A stretch of 64,000 nucleotides of DNA from Brachionus manjavacas (Eukaryota; Rotifera; Eurotatoria; Ploima; Brachionidae): contig JAHQIY010000005.1 in the NCBI GenBank assembly GCA_019054805.1, forward strand, positions 4,199,501-4,263,500, in the 5' to 3' direction. The notes beneath the pieces are model-generated. The model saw nothing but the letters and a program-made list of their open reading frames with translations. It made no database searches and was not told the DNA's origin. The position numbers and the translations under genes were made by a program. This document shows positions 13,605-25,500 of the stretch, one piece after another. How positions within the stretch are numbered: the first letter of the stretch is position 1; each line of letters starts with the position of its first letter.

Positions 13605-14696
13605 ATGGCTAATCGAAAGAATCCAAAACCATATGATGTTGATTATAAAGTTCTCATTATCGGTGAATCAAGAGTTGGTAATTTATCTTTTATTATCGAT
13701 GAATTTTTAATTGAAAAAATTTTTAAAATAAAGGAAAGACCTCAATAATTAAAAGATTAAATGATGAAGGTTTTAACGAAAATACCATCTCAACAGTTGG
13801 TCTTGACTTCGTCAACGTTTATTTTGATATCGATGGGGTTAAAGTAAAACTTCAAATCTGGTAAAAATATATTATTTATCAAATAAAATGATCAAAATTT
13901 TCGAATTTCAAGGGATACAGCAGGTCAAGAGCGCTTTAGGACAATAACTAGAAATCATTTCAGAAATACAAAAGGGACAGTGCTTGTTTATGATATTAGT
14001 GAAAAGGAGTCTTTTGAAAAATTGGAATACTGGGCTGACAACATATCGATAGTATGGTTTTAATTAAAATTATAAAGAAGAAATTTGCAAATAAATTTTT
14101 TTAGATGAGTCTTGATTCCGAAATAGTGTACATAGTTGGAAACAAAAGTGACCTTGAACAAAAACGGGAAGTCAGTTTTGAGCAAGGAAAAAAGGTAATT
14201 AAAATTTAAAAAGAAAAAATTTTGACAGATATTTTAATAAGTTTGCCACTCGGAATTTGATGAAATTTTTTGAGACTAGTGCAAAAAATGGTGAAAACCT
14301 CACTGAAATATTCAAAAATTTGGCATTTGATATCTTAGATACGAATGATATGTCAAAAGTAGACTTTTTTTAATTTTGTAAGTAAATTTTGAACTGAATA
14401 TTAAGATGAATCGATACAAATACAAGTCAGCTTCTGATTGTTTTGTGTATTCGTACAATATGCCGAAAGAAATTCAATTAAAAAAACCGGAACAGAAAAA
14501 AAAGTCAAAATTTGTTTTACCCTTTAAAAAAAAACTTAAATACAAAGCTCCGGTTGCAAAATCGTTAGACAACTTGAATCAAATAAGCTATAAACCATCA
14601 AATAATGTAGTAAAGCTCAAGCCAGATAAAAAAAACAAGAAGAAAAAGTCAAAAAATGGCAAAAAATTATCTCTTAATTGTTGTAAAATTAGTTAA
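13605..14696 (+). CDS. Rab-like small GTPase with long basic tail
   Basis: Predicted exons: 13605-13677, 13734-13860, 13913-14051, 14105-14194, 14242-14358, 14406-14696; 278 aa. All G motifs are present: GESRVGKT (20-27), switch-I Thr45 in TISTVGLDF, WDTAGQE (68-74), NKSD (126-129) and ETSAK (154-158). Switch regions are Rab-like, so membrane-traffic function is likely; I cannot assign a subfamily. The GTPase core ends at about residue 177. The final exon adds 96 residues with more than 30 lysines and ends in CCKIS, a plausible geranylgeranylation motif. A stop follows the donor TCAAAA/GTAGAC within 12 bases, so an unspliced transcript would make a tail-less form of about 186 residues. Usual Rabs have a 25-40 residue tail. 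Confidence 0.85.
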
Positions 14697-15160
14697 AAAT
14701 GTTAAATTGTTTTTTTCAAGTAATTGATAAAATAACCATAAATATTAATTTTTTTTAATAGTTTATTTATTTAATTTTTATAAACTTTTAGATCATAAAT
14801 GAGAATTAACTTTTTTTTGTTTATCCATAGTTTCAAACTTAATACGGAAAAAAAAATTGTTTTGTCTAGAAATTTGGAAAAATAAATTTTATTATAGTTG
14901 CTTTTTCTTTTAAGTCAAAACCTAAAGAATTTTCATTTAGACCAAATTCATCATCTAGCTTTACATTTATTCTTTAATCAAAATCAGAATAAATCAGAAT
15001 AAAAAGACTCTTCTTTCTTTAAAGTTCGATTAGAATACGTTTTTGATTATTGTTTATCTCTTTGGTTTTATTTTTCCAAAGTTAATAATTAGTTAATTTG
15101 CTAAAAGTTTTTTTTTAATATTTAAGCTGTTTTGATTCAAAATTTAAGCTCAAAACTTCA

Positions 15161-15780
15161 ATGATGCAAACAACTTTAAACTTTATAAAAATAATATATA
15201 AAAAAAAGCATAGATTTGTCAAGAGAAAGTCATGTACAACTAATTTTCTGAAAACTCAAGATTTCATCTCAATGAGTCTAGACAAAAATATTCCTGTTGA
15301 TGGGATTCTGCTAGATTTTGCGAAAGAATTTGATCCTGTTCCGCAAAGACAACTAACATCTAATTTGAAAGCGTTTGTTTTTGATGGTCTGTCAATAAAA
15401 TGGATCGAAGCTTTCTTGAAAAATAGAAGACAACTATGGTAAAATTAGTTCAAGGTAAAATTTTGTCAGATTGGGTTGAGACTTTTAGCGATGTACCACA
15501 AGGTTCAGTGATTGGTCCACTTTTGTTTGTTTTGTATAACAATGATCTACCAAAAGGATTGTAGAATATTTTGAAAATGCAAATGATACCAAAATTTTAT
15601 CGCAAACGTTATCAGAAATGAATGCAGCGAAACTGCAATCAGATTTAGATTTAGTTTTCAAGTGGTTTCAAGAGTTGTTTCCTCTCTTAGACACATCAAA
15701 ATGTGTGGTCATGCATTATAGTCATGAAAACAAAGATTTTCCTTATTTTATCAATGATAAGCAGTTTTACATAAGATTTA
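15161..15780 (+). mobile_element. LINE reverse transcriptase fragment
   Basis: Two overlapping frames encode consecutive reverse-transcriptase blocks: GILLDFAKEFDPVPQRQL, equivalent to the usual D-F-S-K-A-F-D, then FSDVPQGSVIGPLLFVLYNN after a frameshift near 15440. After another break comes NANDTKIL, where the catalytic YADD has decayed to NAND. CR1/Jockey-like architecture. The frameshifts and active-site loss show it is dead. Confidence 0.85.
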
Positions 15781-16019
15781 CAAATGTTTGCTAGTGTCTA
15801 ATAGATCCCACTTTTGTTTGACAATATTTTTGTTGAGTTAAAATGTGAACTCCAATTTCCATTGGGGTTAAAATTTAATTTTGAGTCAAATTTTTTTCTT
15901 AAGAACTCGATTTTTTTTGAATCTCAATTTTATTTTCATATATCTTTAAGTCAGTGTTTTGTTTATTATATTTAGTGAAGACAATGAAGCAAGACTTTTA
16001 AACACATCCTTTTTTTTTT

Positions 16020-16170
16020 AGATTTCCTTTTTTCTCAAAATGAAGAATGTACCCAAACCATCATCAAAAAGAAGAGAGTATTCACTTTTTGTTTTATCTC
16101 TTTTAGATACATCATTAGTAAAAATACTAAATAGAAATGGACTAATTACTTAGCCTTAAGGTAAACCTGC
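16020..16170 (-). mobile_element. LINE reverse transcriptase fragment, minus strand
   Basis: The minus strand reads AGLP*G*VISPFLFSIFTNDV followed by YSLLFDDG, i.e. the RT block GLPQGSVISPFLF with two point stops, and an F-x-DD active-site relic. It is a different copy from the plus-strand fragment at 15.2 kb. Confidence 0.7.
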
Positions 16171-16741
16171 AGCAACATGTATTCATTACTTATATTAGCA
16201 TTTACATTTACTTTAAATGATTTTGAGTATAAGAATAAATTAATCAATGTATATGTAGGAAAGTTCATTTTCATTAGTTAATAAAAACGATTTAATTAAT
16301 ATTTTATGTTATTTTAGTAAAAGTAAGATCGGAACAATTAAAGAATTTCTAATTGATTATTTACAGCAAAAAGAATTCATTTAAAAAATATTTATTTTAT
16401 TTGTAAAAACGATTTGAAACTGAAAATTTTTCTTGTGAATAATTGAAAATCGTGAAAAATGAAGTGCTCAAACTACACTTTGTTCCACCAGATGCCGATT
16501 TGTGGTTACTGGTGAGATAGAAATTCAATTGTTTTCTAGTTTTAGATTTTAAAAATCAATAGCTCTTAAGTCCAGTTAAATATTACCTACGTGAAATTGA
16601 ACTATTATTACACTTTTTATACAGAATCCAACAATTGATTCCAGTCATACTGAGAATATTGAAATTAATGTATTTTAATAAGTTTGCCACTGATGACTAT
16701 AAATTTGAAATTTTTGGCAATTTTATTTTTAAATTTGAAAA

Positions 16742-17063
16742 ATTAATTAGTAGTAGTAGTAGTAGTAGTGTGATCGACTGCTAGTTAATGGAACTGCTTC
16801 CATTAAAGAGATTAAGTCCTATATGCAGTCATGCTAAGTTCATCAAGATCGTTTTTAAAAGCGTTGACACTCGACGCATTTACTAAATTATCTGGAAGCT
16901 TATTCCAGTGCTTCGCCACTCGGTTTGTGAAGAAAGCTCTTCTGATTCGGCTGTTTCTTTCTGACCTGAGCATTCTAGGCTCTCCTTTTCTTTCCGGAAC
17001 CTTCTCAAGTGAAGCTTGCCATTTAATCATCAATTCTGATTTCAATCTTGTACATCTCAATCA
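16742..17063 (-). mobile_element. LINE 3' end with (ACT)n tail
   Basis: The frame 17060-16812 (minus) has FFTNRVAKHWNKLPDNLVNA then SSVNAFKNDLDE, the LINE ORF2 C-terminus. About 45 bases after the stop it ends in a CTA/ACT trinucleotide run at 16749-16770, typical of a microsatellite-tailed CR1-like element. 5'-truncated. Confidence 0.75.
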
Positions 17064-17082
17064 ATTATGGTTTAAAAAACAG

Positions 17083-17850
17083 TATTTATTTATTTATTTG
17101 TTTTCTGTATCGAGCTAGAGCTACTTCAGAATAAGTTAAAAAAAAAAAAAATAAATAAAATAAAAATAAAATTATAGTTAATAAAATGAGATAAAAAAAA
17201 AGAATCATAATAAAGTAAATAAGTTAAAAAAATGAAAGTTGAAAAGACATAAATTGGAATAGATTGTTACATGTGGCACATGTTTAAATAGTTCAAGTTT
17301 CAGGAAAAAAAATAAGAAATTACTAGGTAGCAATTACACAATGGAGTTGGATATTCGATATATATAGATTCGAAACCTTCTCTATATTCTTCTACCAGTT
17401 TCACGACCAGTGGGACAGAATGACTCAATCCTGCCCTGACATATCTCTCACTCAACTCAAAAAGTCGATTCGAGACTGTAAGTAGATTAAGTTTATTCTT
17501 GGTATTTCGTTGAAGGCTTCTTGGTGCACAATATTGGAGGGGGTATCATATTTCAGCTTCAAAATAGATCGAACTGCTGAATTTTGAATAACTTGTATTT
17601 TTTTAATGTTAGTTTCTGAGAATGAATTTAAACAAGGAAAAGAATAATCCAAAATTGATCCTATTAACGATTTGTAAAGATTACCTAATGTTTCTGGTTT
17701 AAGACCCCATTTCCTATTTAAAAGATATTTTATTAAATTAAGTCTAGAATTACAGCGTTCTTTTAATTCATCTACCATTGGACTCAATGTAAGTTTTGAG
17801 TCTAACGTGATTCTACGTATAAAGATAGATTTTATTTTATCATCAACGAG
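17083..17850 (-). mobile_element. LINE 3' fragment with (AAAT)n tail
   Basis: On the minus strand the C-terminal part of a reverse transcriptase (LTLSPMVDELKERCNSRLN, then IQVIQNSAVRSILKL and AFNEIPRINLIYLQSRIDFL) continues to about 17310. About 170 bases of T-rich 3' UTR follow, then the block CTCTAGCTC...ACAGAAAACAAATAAATAAA (17083-17136). That 3' block recurs on the plus strand near 53.7, 56.4 and 57.8 kb. The coding part lacks the catalytic YADD region. It abuts the (ACT)n-tailed copy. Confidence 0.8.
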
Positions 17851-18113
17851 TCAAAAATCAGGTCGTGTCAAAAATGACACGACTAATAATAAAACGATAA
17901 TTTTTTTTTTCACAAATTTTTTTTTAAATTAATTAATTATTTTTTTATTGTATTAATAAAAAAGATTTGATAAAGCTTCTATCTTACACCTATTTTTTTT
18001 ATCAAAAAATCCCAAAAATGACATGATTAGAGTGTTAAATAGAAAAATTAATTAAAAAAATTTAAAATTACACTAAAACATCAATATTTACATTTTTCAA
18101 TTATCTGTTGTAT

Positions 18114-18127
18114 TTTACTATAGCAAC
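18114..18127 (+). promoter_or_regulatory. Candidate RFX X-box upstream of CATSPER2
   Basis: TTTACTATAGCAAC matches the X-box consensus GTNRCY-AT-RGNAAC at every position except the first base. It lies 60 bases upstream of the CATSPER2 start codon, within the usual range for ciliary-gene promoters. Confidence 0.5.
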
Positions 18128-18186
18128 ATTTAAAAGCAAACAAATTGAAAATTTATTTTTCGATTAATTCTGAAAAATTTATAAAA

Positions 18187-19608
18187 ATGGAAAATATTGA
18201 AAACAACTCCCTCCAAACAAGTCTTAATTCATTGATTGTTCTGAAAGAATTAGGAGATCATAAACTCCTGACCAAACATGCCGAATATTTTCGTAAGCTT
18301 TTTTTCAACCATTTTACAGAAGATAGTCAAAACAGCAACATAAAATTCACCCACAATGATTTAATTAATAATCCAAGCACTGTTTTAGACAAACAGCCAG
18401 TTCAGTTTAGCATTTACCAAAATCGAGTCCGTGAGAAAAGAAGCAACAGCATAAACGAAAGTCAAATGTTTTCATATCACAAGTCATTTTATAAGCAAAA
18501 AAAATTTTTTGGCAATTTAATTAAATCAAAAAAATTTGAATTTTTGCTAATTAGTCTTCTAATTTTGGATTCTATATCTAAAGCAATTATTGTAAACAAA
18601 ACTGAGTTAAATCAAATGCAAATGTATTCTCTTAAATCAATTCAATTGCTCTATGTATTTACTTTTGTTATCGAAGTCTTACTAAAATTTTTTGCTGATT
18701 TCTCTGCTTTTTGGAAGTCACCTTGGAATATATTTGATCTGATCAATTTGATACTGACAATTATACTAGAGGCAATTAATACAATTGTTCATTTTAACCA
18801 AAAAAGTAATAATTTTATTAAATTTTTAGATTTATTAGGTGTTTTTCGCATTTTTACAAACATCAAAATTCTTTCCCATTTCATTGAATTAAGAATCATT
18901 GTTATTTGCTTGACCAAAGCAGTTCGCTCAGTAGTATTAATATCTATTCTATTGTTTATTTTTACCTTTATTTTTTCCAACATGGGCTTTACATTGTTTG
19001 ATAAAAATGCAGTCGGAAATTCTGAAAATTCAAATGATTATTTTACATCTATATTTGAATCTTCGATCACACTCTTTGCGATCATGACTTTGGATCAATG
19101 GTGGAAAATATTGACTAATACAGAATCAAGCTCTTCATTCACCAAAACATTTTATTTTATATCTTGGGTACTGCTAGCTTCATTTATATTCCAGAATCTT
19201 TTCACCGGAGTTATGGTGAATAACTTTCAAGAAATCCGGGAAGAGGTTGTTAAAAATTTGGATCTAAAAAGAATTAAACAAGCTCAAAAGGAAAGTTTTA
19301 AACAAGAAGACGACCTAAGTCGACAAAGACTGTGGGAAGACAAATCAAACAATCTAGATGAAAATGACAAAACCAGGCTCAAGAATCAAGAGTGGTGCCG
19401 TTTGATTGACGAATCGGGTGAAATATTAAAAAATGTAGAAAACAAGACTATTTGGCCCGAGGACACTTTGATCAGATATTACGAGCTGATGCAAGTGTTA
19501 ATGGATAATTTAAAGGAAAGAATTGATTTGATTGATTTGGCCAATGAGTCCTTAATTTCGATGCATGATCGAGATCACTTAAGCAAAAAAATATTTAAGT
19601 TCTTTTAA
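18187..19608 (+). CDS. CATSPER2: CatSper2-like sperm cation channel subunit
   Basis: A single uninterrupted exon of 473 aa. The frame is open upstream to 18145 but the first ATG is at 18187. It is a one-domain six-transmembrane voltage-gated channel. S1-S6 span about residues 115-345, with a weakly charged S4 (GVFRIFTNIKILSHFIELR). The pore motif is TLDQW (301-305), the T-x-D-x-W filter of calcium-selective CatSper subunits. After S6, GVMVNNFQEIREEV matches CatSper2. So does the C-terminal block IWPEDTLIRYYELMQVL...NLKERIDL, which other CatSpers lack. Expected in the flagellar CatSper heterotetramer. Oddities: intronless in an intron-dense neighbourhood, and the stop lies 6 bases from the TRDMT1 stop on the other strand. 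Confidence 0.92.
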   Translation: MENIENNSLQTSLNSLIVLKELGDHKLLTKHAEYFRKLFFNHFTEDSQNSNIKFTHNDLINNPSTVLDKQPVQFSIYQNRVREKRSNSINESQMFSYHKSFYKQKKFFGNLIKSKKFEFLLISLLILDSISKAIIVNKTELNQMQMYSLKSIQLLYVFTFVIEVLLKFFADFSAFWKSPWNIFDLINLILTIILEAINTIVHFNQKSNNFIKFLDLLGVFRIFTNIKILSHFIELRIIVICLTKAVRSVVLISILLFIFTFIFSNMGFTLFDKNAVGNSENSNDYFTSIFESSITLFAIMTLDQWWKILTNTESSSSFTKTFYFISWVLLASFIFQNLFTGVMVNNFQEIREEVVKNLDLKRIKQAQKESFKQEDDLSRQRLWEDKSNNLDENDKTRLKNQEWCRLIDESGEILKNVENKTIWPEDTLIRYYELMQVLMDNLKERIDLIDLANESLISMHDRDHLSKKIFKFF

Positions 19609-19614
19609 AATTTA

Positions 19615-21228
19615 TTAATCCAAAACCATTAGTTTTATTAAAATTCCTACAATAAAAACATTCAAACTATTTCCAATACATTTCCATTTTTGCAGGGTTG
19701 TCAGATCATTAGGAAACTCTTGAAATTAAAATAAATTTTAAATGCCACTTAGAGTGTTAAATTAAATACCGAATTTGTCCGGAAAGCAATGCAAATTAGC
19801 AATTTCTTTCGGACTGAAAAATCGAATTAAATTTTTGCTAATATTTATATGCTCTGTTTTGTCCATAATTACATCCATTAAGTCTATTTTATTTGAATTT
19901 ACCTTCAATAAGGATCCAGTTCCTTCCAAATATCGACCGTAACTAAAAAAAATAATGAAAATAATAAATTGACTAATTTTTTTGTTAATTTACTTTTTTG
20001 TAAAGCAATTTGTTCTTGTTGAATTGACTGTGACAAGATCCATGACTTTTAAAGACTTTAAAAAGATATTTCTGGTTAAATATAAATCGGTATCATGTCC
20101 CATTTCGTCTACAACAAATTCTTCTAATTTTCTCACATTTCCATGTTTAGTAAAAACATTTTTCGATTCAGCTTGAGCGCAATTCTGATAGTTATCATTT
20201 ATTTGAGATTCTTTAATATTAGCTGTTAAATTCTCGGTAAAAAAGCATTCTTCTTTAGAATTTAACTCGTTTCTTAGCTTATCCAAATCGAACTCAATTT
20301 CACTGCTAATTTCATCAATCCATTCAAAGGCTTTTGTAGGTATTGTCGTTGCTTTTAAATTTTCAAAATTGGTTACTTTCAAATTTAATTTAAATTAAAT
20401 TACAGATTTCGCTAGTGGTCTCAAAGGTAAAAGGTTCGTTCAGACGAGCTATCAGAAAATATCTAAGTCTAGAATTAGGTATTCCGAATTGAATCGGTGA
20501 AAGTAAAAATTCCTTAAAAAAAAAATAGAAATGTTGTCTTTAAAAATTTTTTTATTAAAAATCTGAACATTTACTAAAAGATCTGAGCAATTTTTGAAGT
20601 TTTTTTTTAAAGGAAATTTACGAAAATACAATTTTAAACTTTTTCTAAATTACCTGATAGTAATAATTTTCTTGTTTTAGCATTCGAATGAAAATATTTC
20701 TTGCCTCGTCTTGGTCAAAACCTCTTACGTTTTCCATCAAGATAAATTTCGGTTTTTTCTTTATTCTTGAAATTAAATTTTTTTTAAAATGTCGGATGTT
20801 CAGTAAAAATTACTTTGGAATTATTTCAATTAATGTTAAGAAAGATTGCGCTCGGTTATCCGATGAACCTGCTTGGTTTCCCTGCCTGCTAAATGGTTGG
20901 CAAGGAGGACTCATTAAGATACAATTAAAGTCTAAATTGTCGTACTCTTCTAATTTTATGCCCTTAAAAATAAACTAAATAAAGAAAAGGTATTTTCTTA
21001 AGCTCACTTCAATTGTCTTTTGTAAAACTTTGGTATCTTTGAAGTTATGCTTATAAACCATGTTCGCATTATGATTGATATCAACAGCAGCAATAATTTC
21101 CCCGGGAATTCCGCTAACTAAAACAACAATTATTAAATTTTATTTTTCAATAAAAACAAATTACGATTGAAGGCACAGTGCATTCCACCAATGCCACTGT
21201 AAAGTTCCAGCACTTTGAGGCCATTCAT
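19615..21228 (-). CDS. TRDMT1: tRNA (cytosine-38-C5) methyltransferase DNMT2
   Basis: Predicted exons (minus): 21228-21165, 21117-21008, 20962-20814, 20765-20654, 20512-20404, 20351-19994, 19942-19770, 19718-19615; about 392 aa. Methylates C38 of tRNA-Asp and some other tRNAs with AdoMet. Motif I is LELYSGIGGMH. Motif IV PPCQPF carries Cys79, the same position as in human DNMT2. Motif VI is FILMENVRGF and motif VIII FGIPNSRLRYFLIAR. The DNMT2 signature C-F-T is in NCFTKNYGRYLEGTGS, and motif X is IGNSLNV. Exon 5 to 6 uses a 52-base intron; an alternative AG would leave only 28 bases. The linker before the target domain is long and variable, as in the family. Tail to tail with CATSPER2, so their 3' UTRs must overlap. 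Confidence 0.93.
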
Positions 21229-22366
21229 CTTATTTTATCTATTTATTTTTTAAATTTAAATTTTATTTAATTATCGCAAATATGTTTTTGTTATTTATTA
21301 ATTTAAAATTTAAATAGATCAGAATAAAGTTTACTATCTGTCCAAAGATTTTAATTTACTCAAAATTTTGAACTCGTCAAGGATCTAGGCTATGTTTTAA
21401 CAGAACTAGATTTCTTTTAATAGGTCAGGTCAAGCTAGATTGATTAATATGATCTTAAGGCTTAATTTCATTTTTTTAAATGTTTTTTTATGTGAAATTT
21501 AATAGTCATCAAAATTAAAAAATAATCATTTGCTTTATCAAACTATTGCGTCAAAATTTATGTAAAAATTTTGATTTATCCATAAATCTAACTATTTAAA
21601 TTTTTTTCTCAACAAAATAATTTTTACCAAAGTTATTTAACTTATTTGTTTATACCATGCTAGATTAAATATTTTTATTATTGAGCTAAACAATTGATAA
21701 ACAATCAAATTCGTTTATCTATCTGTAAAGAAAGAAATCGATCCCTGTTAGTCATTATTTTGATCGGTCATTATTCTAAAATAATTAAAAACAACGAAGA
21801 CACTTTTGATTGATAATAAAATTAATTTTTTCCACTTAAATTTAGCTAATTAAAAAATATATAATAGATACTTTATTTTTCTGAATTTTACTTTCAAACG
21901 TCAAAATCTAGATATTATCCTAAAAATTTGATTAAAATACTTTCTTAGCTTTTAAAACTTGAATAAACTAATCTATAAATATTAAACTAAATTAGTAATT
22001 GTTTTGTAATAAATTATTTGTTTTATTTAGTTTTTTTAAATTTATTTTTTTAATGATGCACATTTTTTAAATAAACATAAAAAAGAATCATATAAATCTT
22101 TTTTTTATGAATACTAAATATTCATTACAATTAGATGCAACAGAAATGCGTTTGAAAATTAGATAATATAATAAATTTAAATATTTGTCATAAAATGAAC
22201 TCTTTTCAGGAACAGTTAAAGAAACTATCAACATAATTTAGAGAAAAATTAATTTTAATTCATTTATTTAAAAAAGAAAAGGTGCTGATGTTTTACTAAA
22301 TATCAAAATTATTAAAACCCAAATAAAACATGTATAAAACTATTGATCTTTTTAAATTTTGATCAA
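21229..22366. other. Intergenic, TRDMT1/IFT172 divergent
   Basis: About 1.3 kb between two divergent starts. Apart from the X-box candidate at 22367-22380 near the IFT172 end, I see only AT-rich sequence with no coding potential. Confidence 0.5.
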
Positions 22367-22380
22367 GTAACCATAGAAAC
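22367..22380 (+). promoter_or_regulatory. RFX X-box upstream of IFT172
   Basis: GTAACCATAGAAAC is a perfect match to GTNRCC-AT-RGNAAC, the binding site of RFX factors that drive ciliary genes. It lies 131 bases upstream of the IFT172 start codon. Confidence 0.65.
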
Positions 22381-22510
22381 AAAATAAAAGTTCAAGGAAA
22401 ACCAAAAGAAAAATTTTACTCGAATTTTTCAAATTTTAATACCATATTTATTTCAAAAAAAACAAATTCCAATCGGAACTAAAAATTATTCTGTAAATGA
22501 GTAAATCAAA

Positions 22511-25500
22511 ATGCAGCTAAAACGAATCAAAACTCTTTTGCCCAGCATGGTAAAAAATATTAGCTACTTTGAATTTTGTTTTAACTTGAATTTAAAAGGG
22601 TGGCGAAGCCCAAGTTCAGGCTATGACTTGGTCCGCGAACAACCAAAAATTCGCTGTGTGTAGTGCCGATAGAGTTGTTCATTTATTTGATGAATACGGA
22701 GAAAAAAGGGATAAATTCTCGACCAAACCATGCGATTCTAAAGTATTCCTAAAATACTAAAAACCATTAAATTTAACTTAAAAATATTGTTTAAATTAAG
22801 TTTGGAAAAAATAGCTATTTAGTAAACGCACTTGCATTTTCTCCTGATGGTTCTATGCTTGCCGTAGCCCAGACAGATAACATCGTTTTTGTGTACAAAA
22901 TTGGTTACGATTGGTAAACTTAAAATAAAATATTTAAGCATTTTGATAAATGTTCTCATAGGGGAGATAAAAAATCTATAGTAGCTAAACTTATACAAAA
23001 TAGCGCCATCACATGCATGCAATGGTTGCCCGATAACCAAATCATTTTCGCCCTGGCCGATGGAAAAGTAGACTTTTGTGGTAACAAAAATTTCAAAGCC
23101 TCTAAATTATTTTTTAAAGATAAGAGCTGGAAACGTAAAAAAAAACAAATCCTCAAACGTCTATACAGCAGAGTACTACACAGTCTCTTTGACCGCAAAG
23201 TAAGATTATTGCCTTAAAATAAGAAGACATTATTGTATTTTCCATTAGTTCAAGTGGTAAAGCAATACTTTCCGGTCACGCAGATGGTTCAATAGTTAGA
23301 TACATTTTTGCAGATGAACATACGGGTGAAACCCAGGGTCTGGTTTGCCGACATTCAACTCCACCTTATGCACTAGCCTGGACACCTTTTGGAATATTAG
23401 CTGGCGGATGCGACAAGCGCATAGTTGTTTACACCAAGGATGGTAGAATGCTTCAACAATTTGATTACAGCAAAGACCCGAGTGAAAAAGAATTTTCTTG
23501 TGCATCTGCCAATCCGACTGGTCAGATGGTCGTTTTTGGCAGCTATAACCGGCTCAGAATTTTTACTTGGTCAGCTCGAAAAGGTCTTTTTGAAGAAAAT
23601 GATCCAAAAGAGTTCATTAACTATTACACAATTACATCTATTGCGTGGAAAAAAGACGGGTCTCGGCTTGCAATCGGAAATCTTACAGGATGTGTTGACC
23701 TTTTTGACTCAAGTCTTAAAAAACAATTGTATAAAGGAAAATTTGAAATGACGTATGTTGGTGTATCGCAGGTTATTATTCGAAATATAACCACGAACCA
23801 AAAGGTAGATTTAAAATCCCACTATGGCTACGAGGTATTCGAAGTCAAAGTCCTAGGCAGAGATAGATATGTGATAGCGCATACAAGTGAGACACTAATG
23901 ATCGGCGATCTGAATACTGGTAATTTGAGTGAAATTCCGTGGAGGGCTCAAGCCGGAAATGAGGAAAAATTTTATTTCGATAACGAAAGTGTGTGCATGA
24001 TTTTCTCTGCTGGTGAATTGACTCTAGTTGAGTATGGTGCCAATGATGTTTTGTGCCAGGTCAGAACAGAGTTCATGAATCCGCACTTAATCAGTGTTCG
24101 TTTGAACGAACGAAAACAAAAAGATGTTCAAAACAATAAAAAAATGGCGTTTTTAATAGATCTAAAAACTATATCAATAAGTAGGATCAGTTTTTTATTT
24201 TTTTGTTTTAAAAAAATAAAATTATTTTTTTATAGTGGATCTTGTTCCCGGAATAACAATCGCCCAAATTCAGCATGATTTAAAAATAGATTGGCTAGAA
24301 TTAAATGAAACAGCAAAGTACTTGCTTTTTAGGGACAAAAAAATGAAGCTACACTTGTACAATGTAGAGACCCGGGAGAGAAATTGTATCCTAAATTTTT
24401 GCACTTATGTCCAATGGGTGCCCGACTCAGATGTTGTAGTAGCCCAAAATAGAAACAATTTGTGCATTTGGTATAACATTGAGGCCTATGAAAAAATGAC
24501 TATGGTTCCAATTAAGGGAGATATTCAAGAGATAAAAAAAGACAATAATAAAACAAATGCTGTAATAAACGAAGGAGTCAATATTGTTAACTATGAATTG
24601 GACTCTGGTTTAATAGAGTTTGGCACGGCCATGGAAGATGGTGATCTAGTCAGGTATTGTATATTTTAAAAGAAAAAAGCTTAATATAAGTTTTTGCTTT
24701 TAAAGAGCTGTTGAGTATTTGGAATCTGTTTTGATCACAGATGAAACTGAAACAATGTGGAAAATGCTGGCCAGATTTTCGCTGGAAAGCAAACAGTATT
24801 TTATTGCGGAAAGATGTTATGCTGCTCTTGGAGATGTTGCTAAAGCAAGATTTTTGCGTGAAACTAACCGAATTGCTGCAGAAAACGAAAAAGAGGTGTT
24901 TTTTATTATTTTTTTAAATTTGAATAAAAATTAAATTTGAATATTTTCAGGGAAATTTTGGAAATCAGTATAAAGTGCGGGCCCGTATAGCAGAGTTAGA
25001 CAAAAATTTCAAAGCAGCTGAGAGCATATTGTTAGAAAATCAAGCAATTGACGAAGCAATTCAAATGTATCAAAGCATTTACAAGTGGGAGGAAGCGATT
25101 GAAATTGCCGAGGCCAAAAATCATCCAAATGCAGAAAAATTAAAGCGAAATTATACACAATGGTTGCACGATACCGAGCAGCACGAAGTGGCTGCGCTTC
25201 TAAAAGAAAAAGAATATGACTATTTGGGCGCTATAAACCTGTATTTGAGAGCCAACATTCCAATTAGAGCTGCCAAAATTTTAATGAACAATCGAGAATT
25301 AATTCATGACCAAGATCTCATTACTAAAATAGCCACTTCTCTAATTAAATCAGAGTTGTTTGAAAATGTAAATTTAAAGATTTTTTAAATGAACTTTTTT
25401 AAATATAAAATTGTGCTATAGGCTGGAGAATTATTTGAGAGAATACGGGATGACCATAGAGCACTTGAGTGCTATAAAGCCGGAAAAAGCTTTAGAAAAG

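Larger units (their letters stand above)
14697..18113. other. LINE-rich gene-free interval
   Basis: Holds four LINE fragments on both strands (listed separately) in AT-rich filler. A possible two-exon coding snippet at about 16440-16640 could not be connected to a start codon or family. I see no intact gene. Confidence 0.55.

Noticed and set aside
16440-16640. Possible two-exon coding snippet (contains LKLHFVPPDADLWLL, then a 50-base GT-AG interval, then an open stretch with KYYLREIELLLHF)
   Set aside because: No start codon, no recognisable family and no further exons; lies among LINE debris. Worth testing only if transcripts are found.
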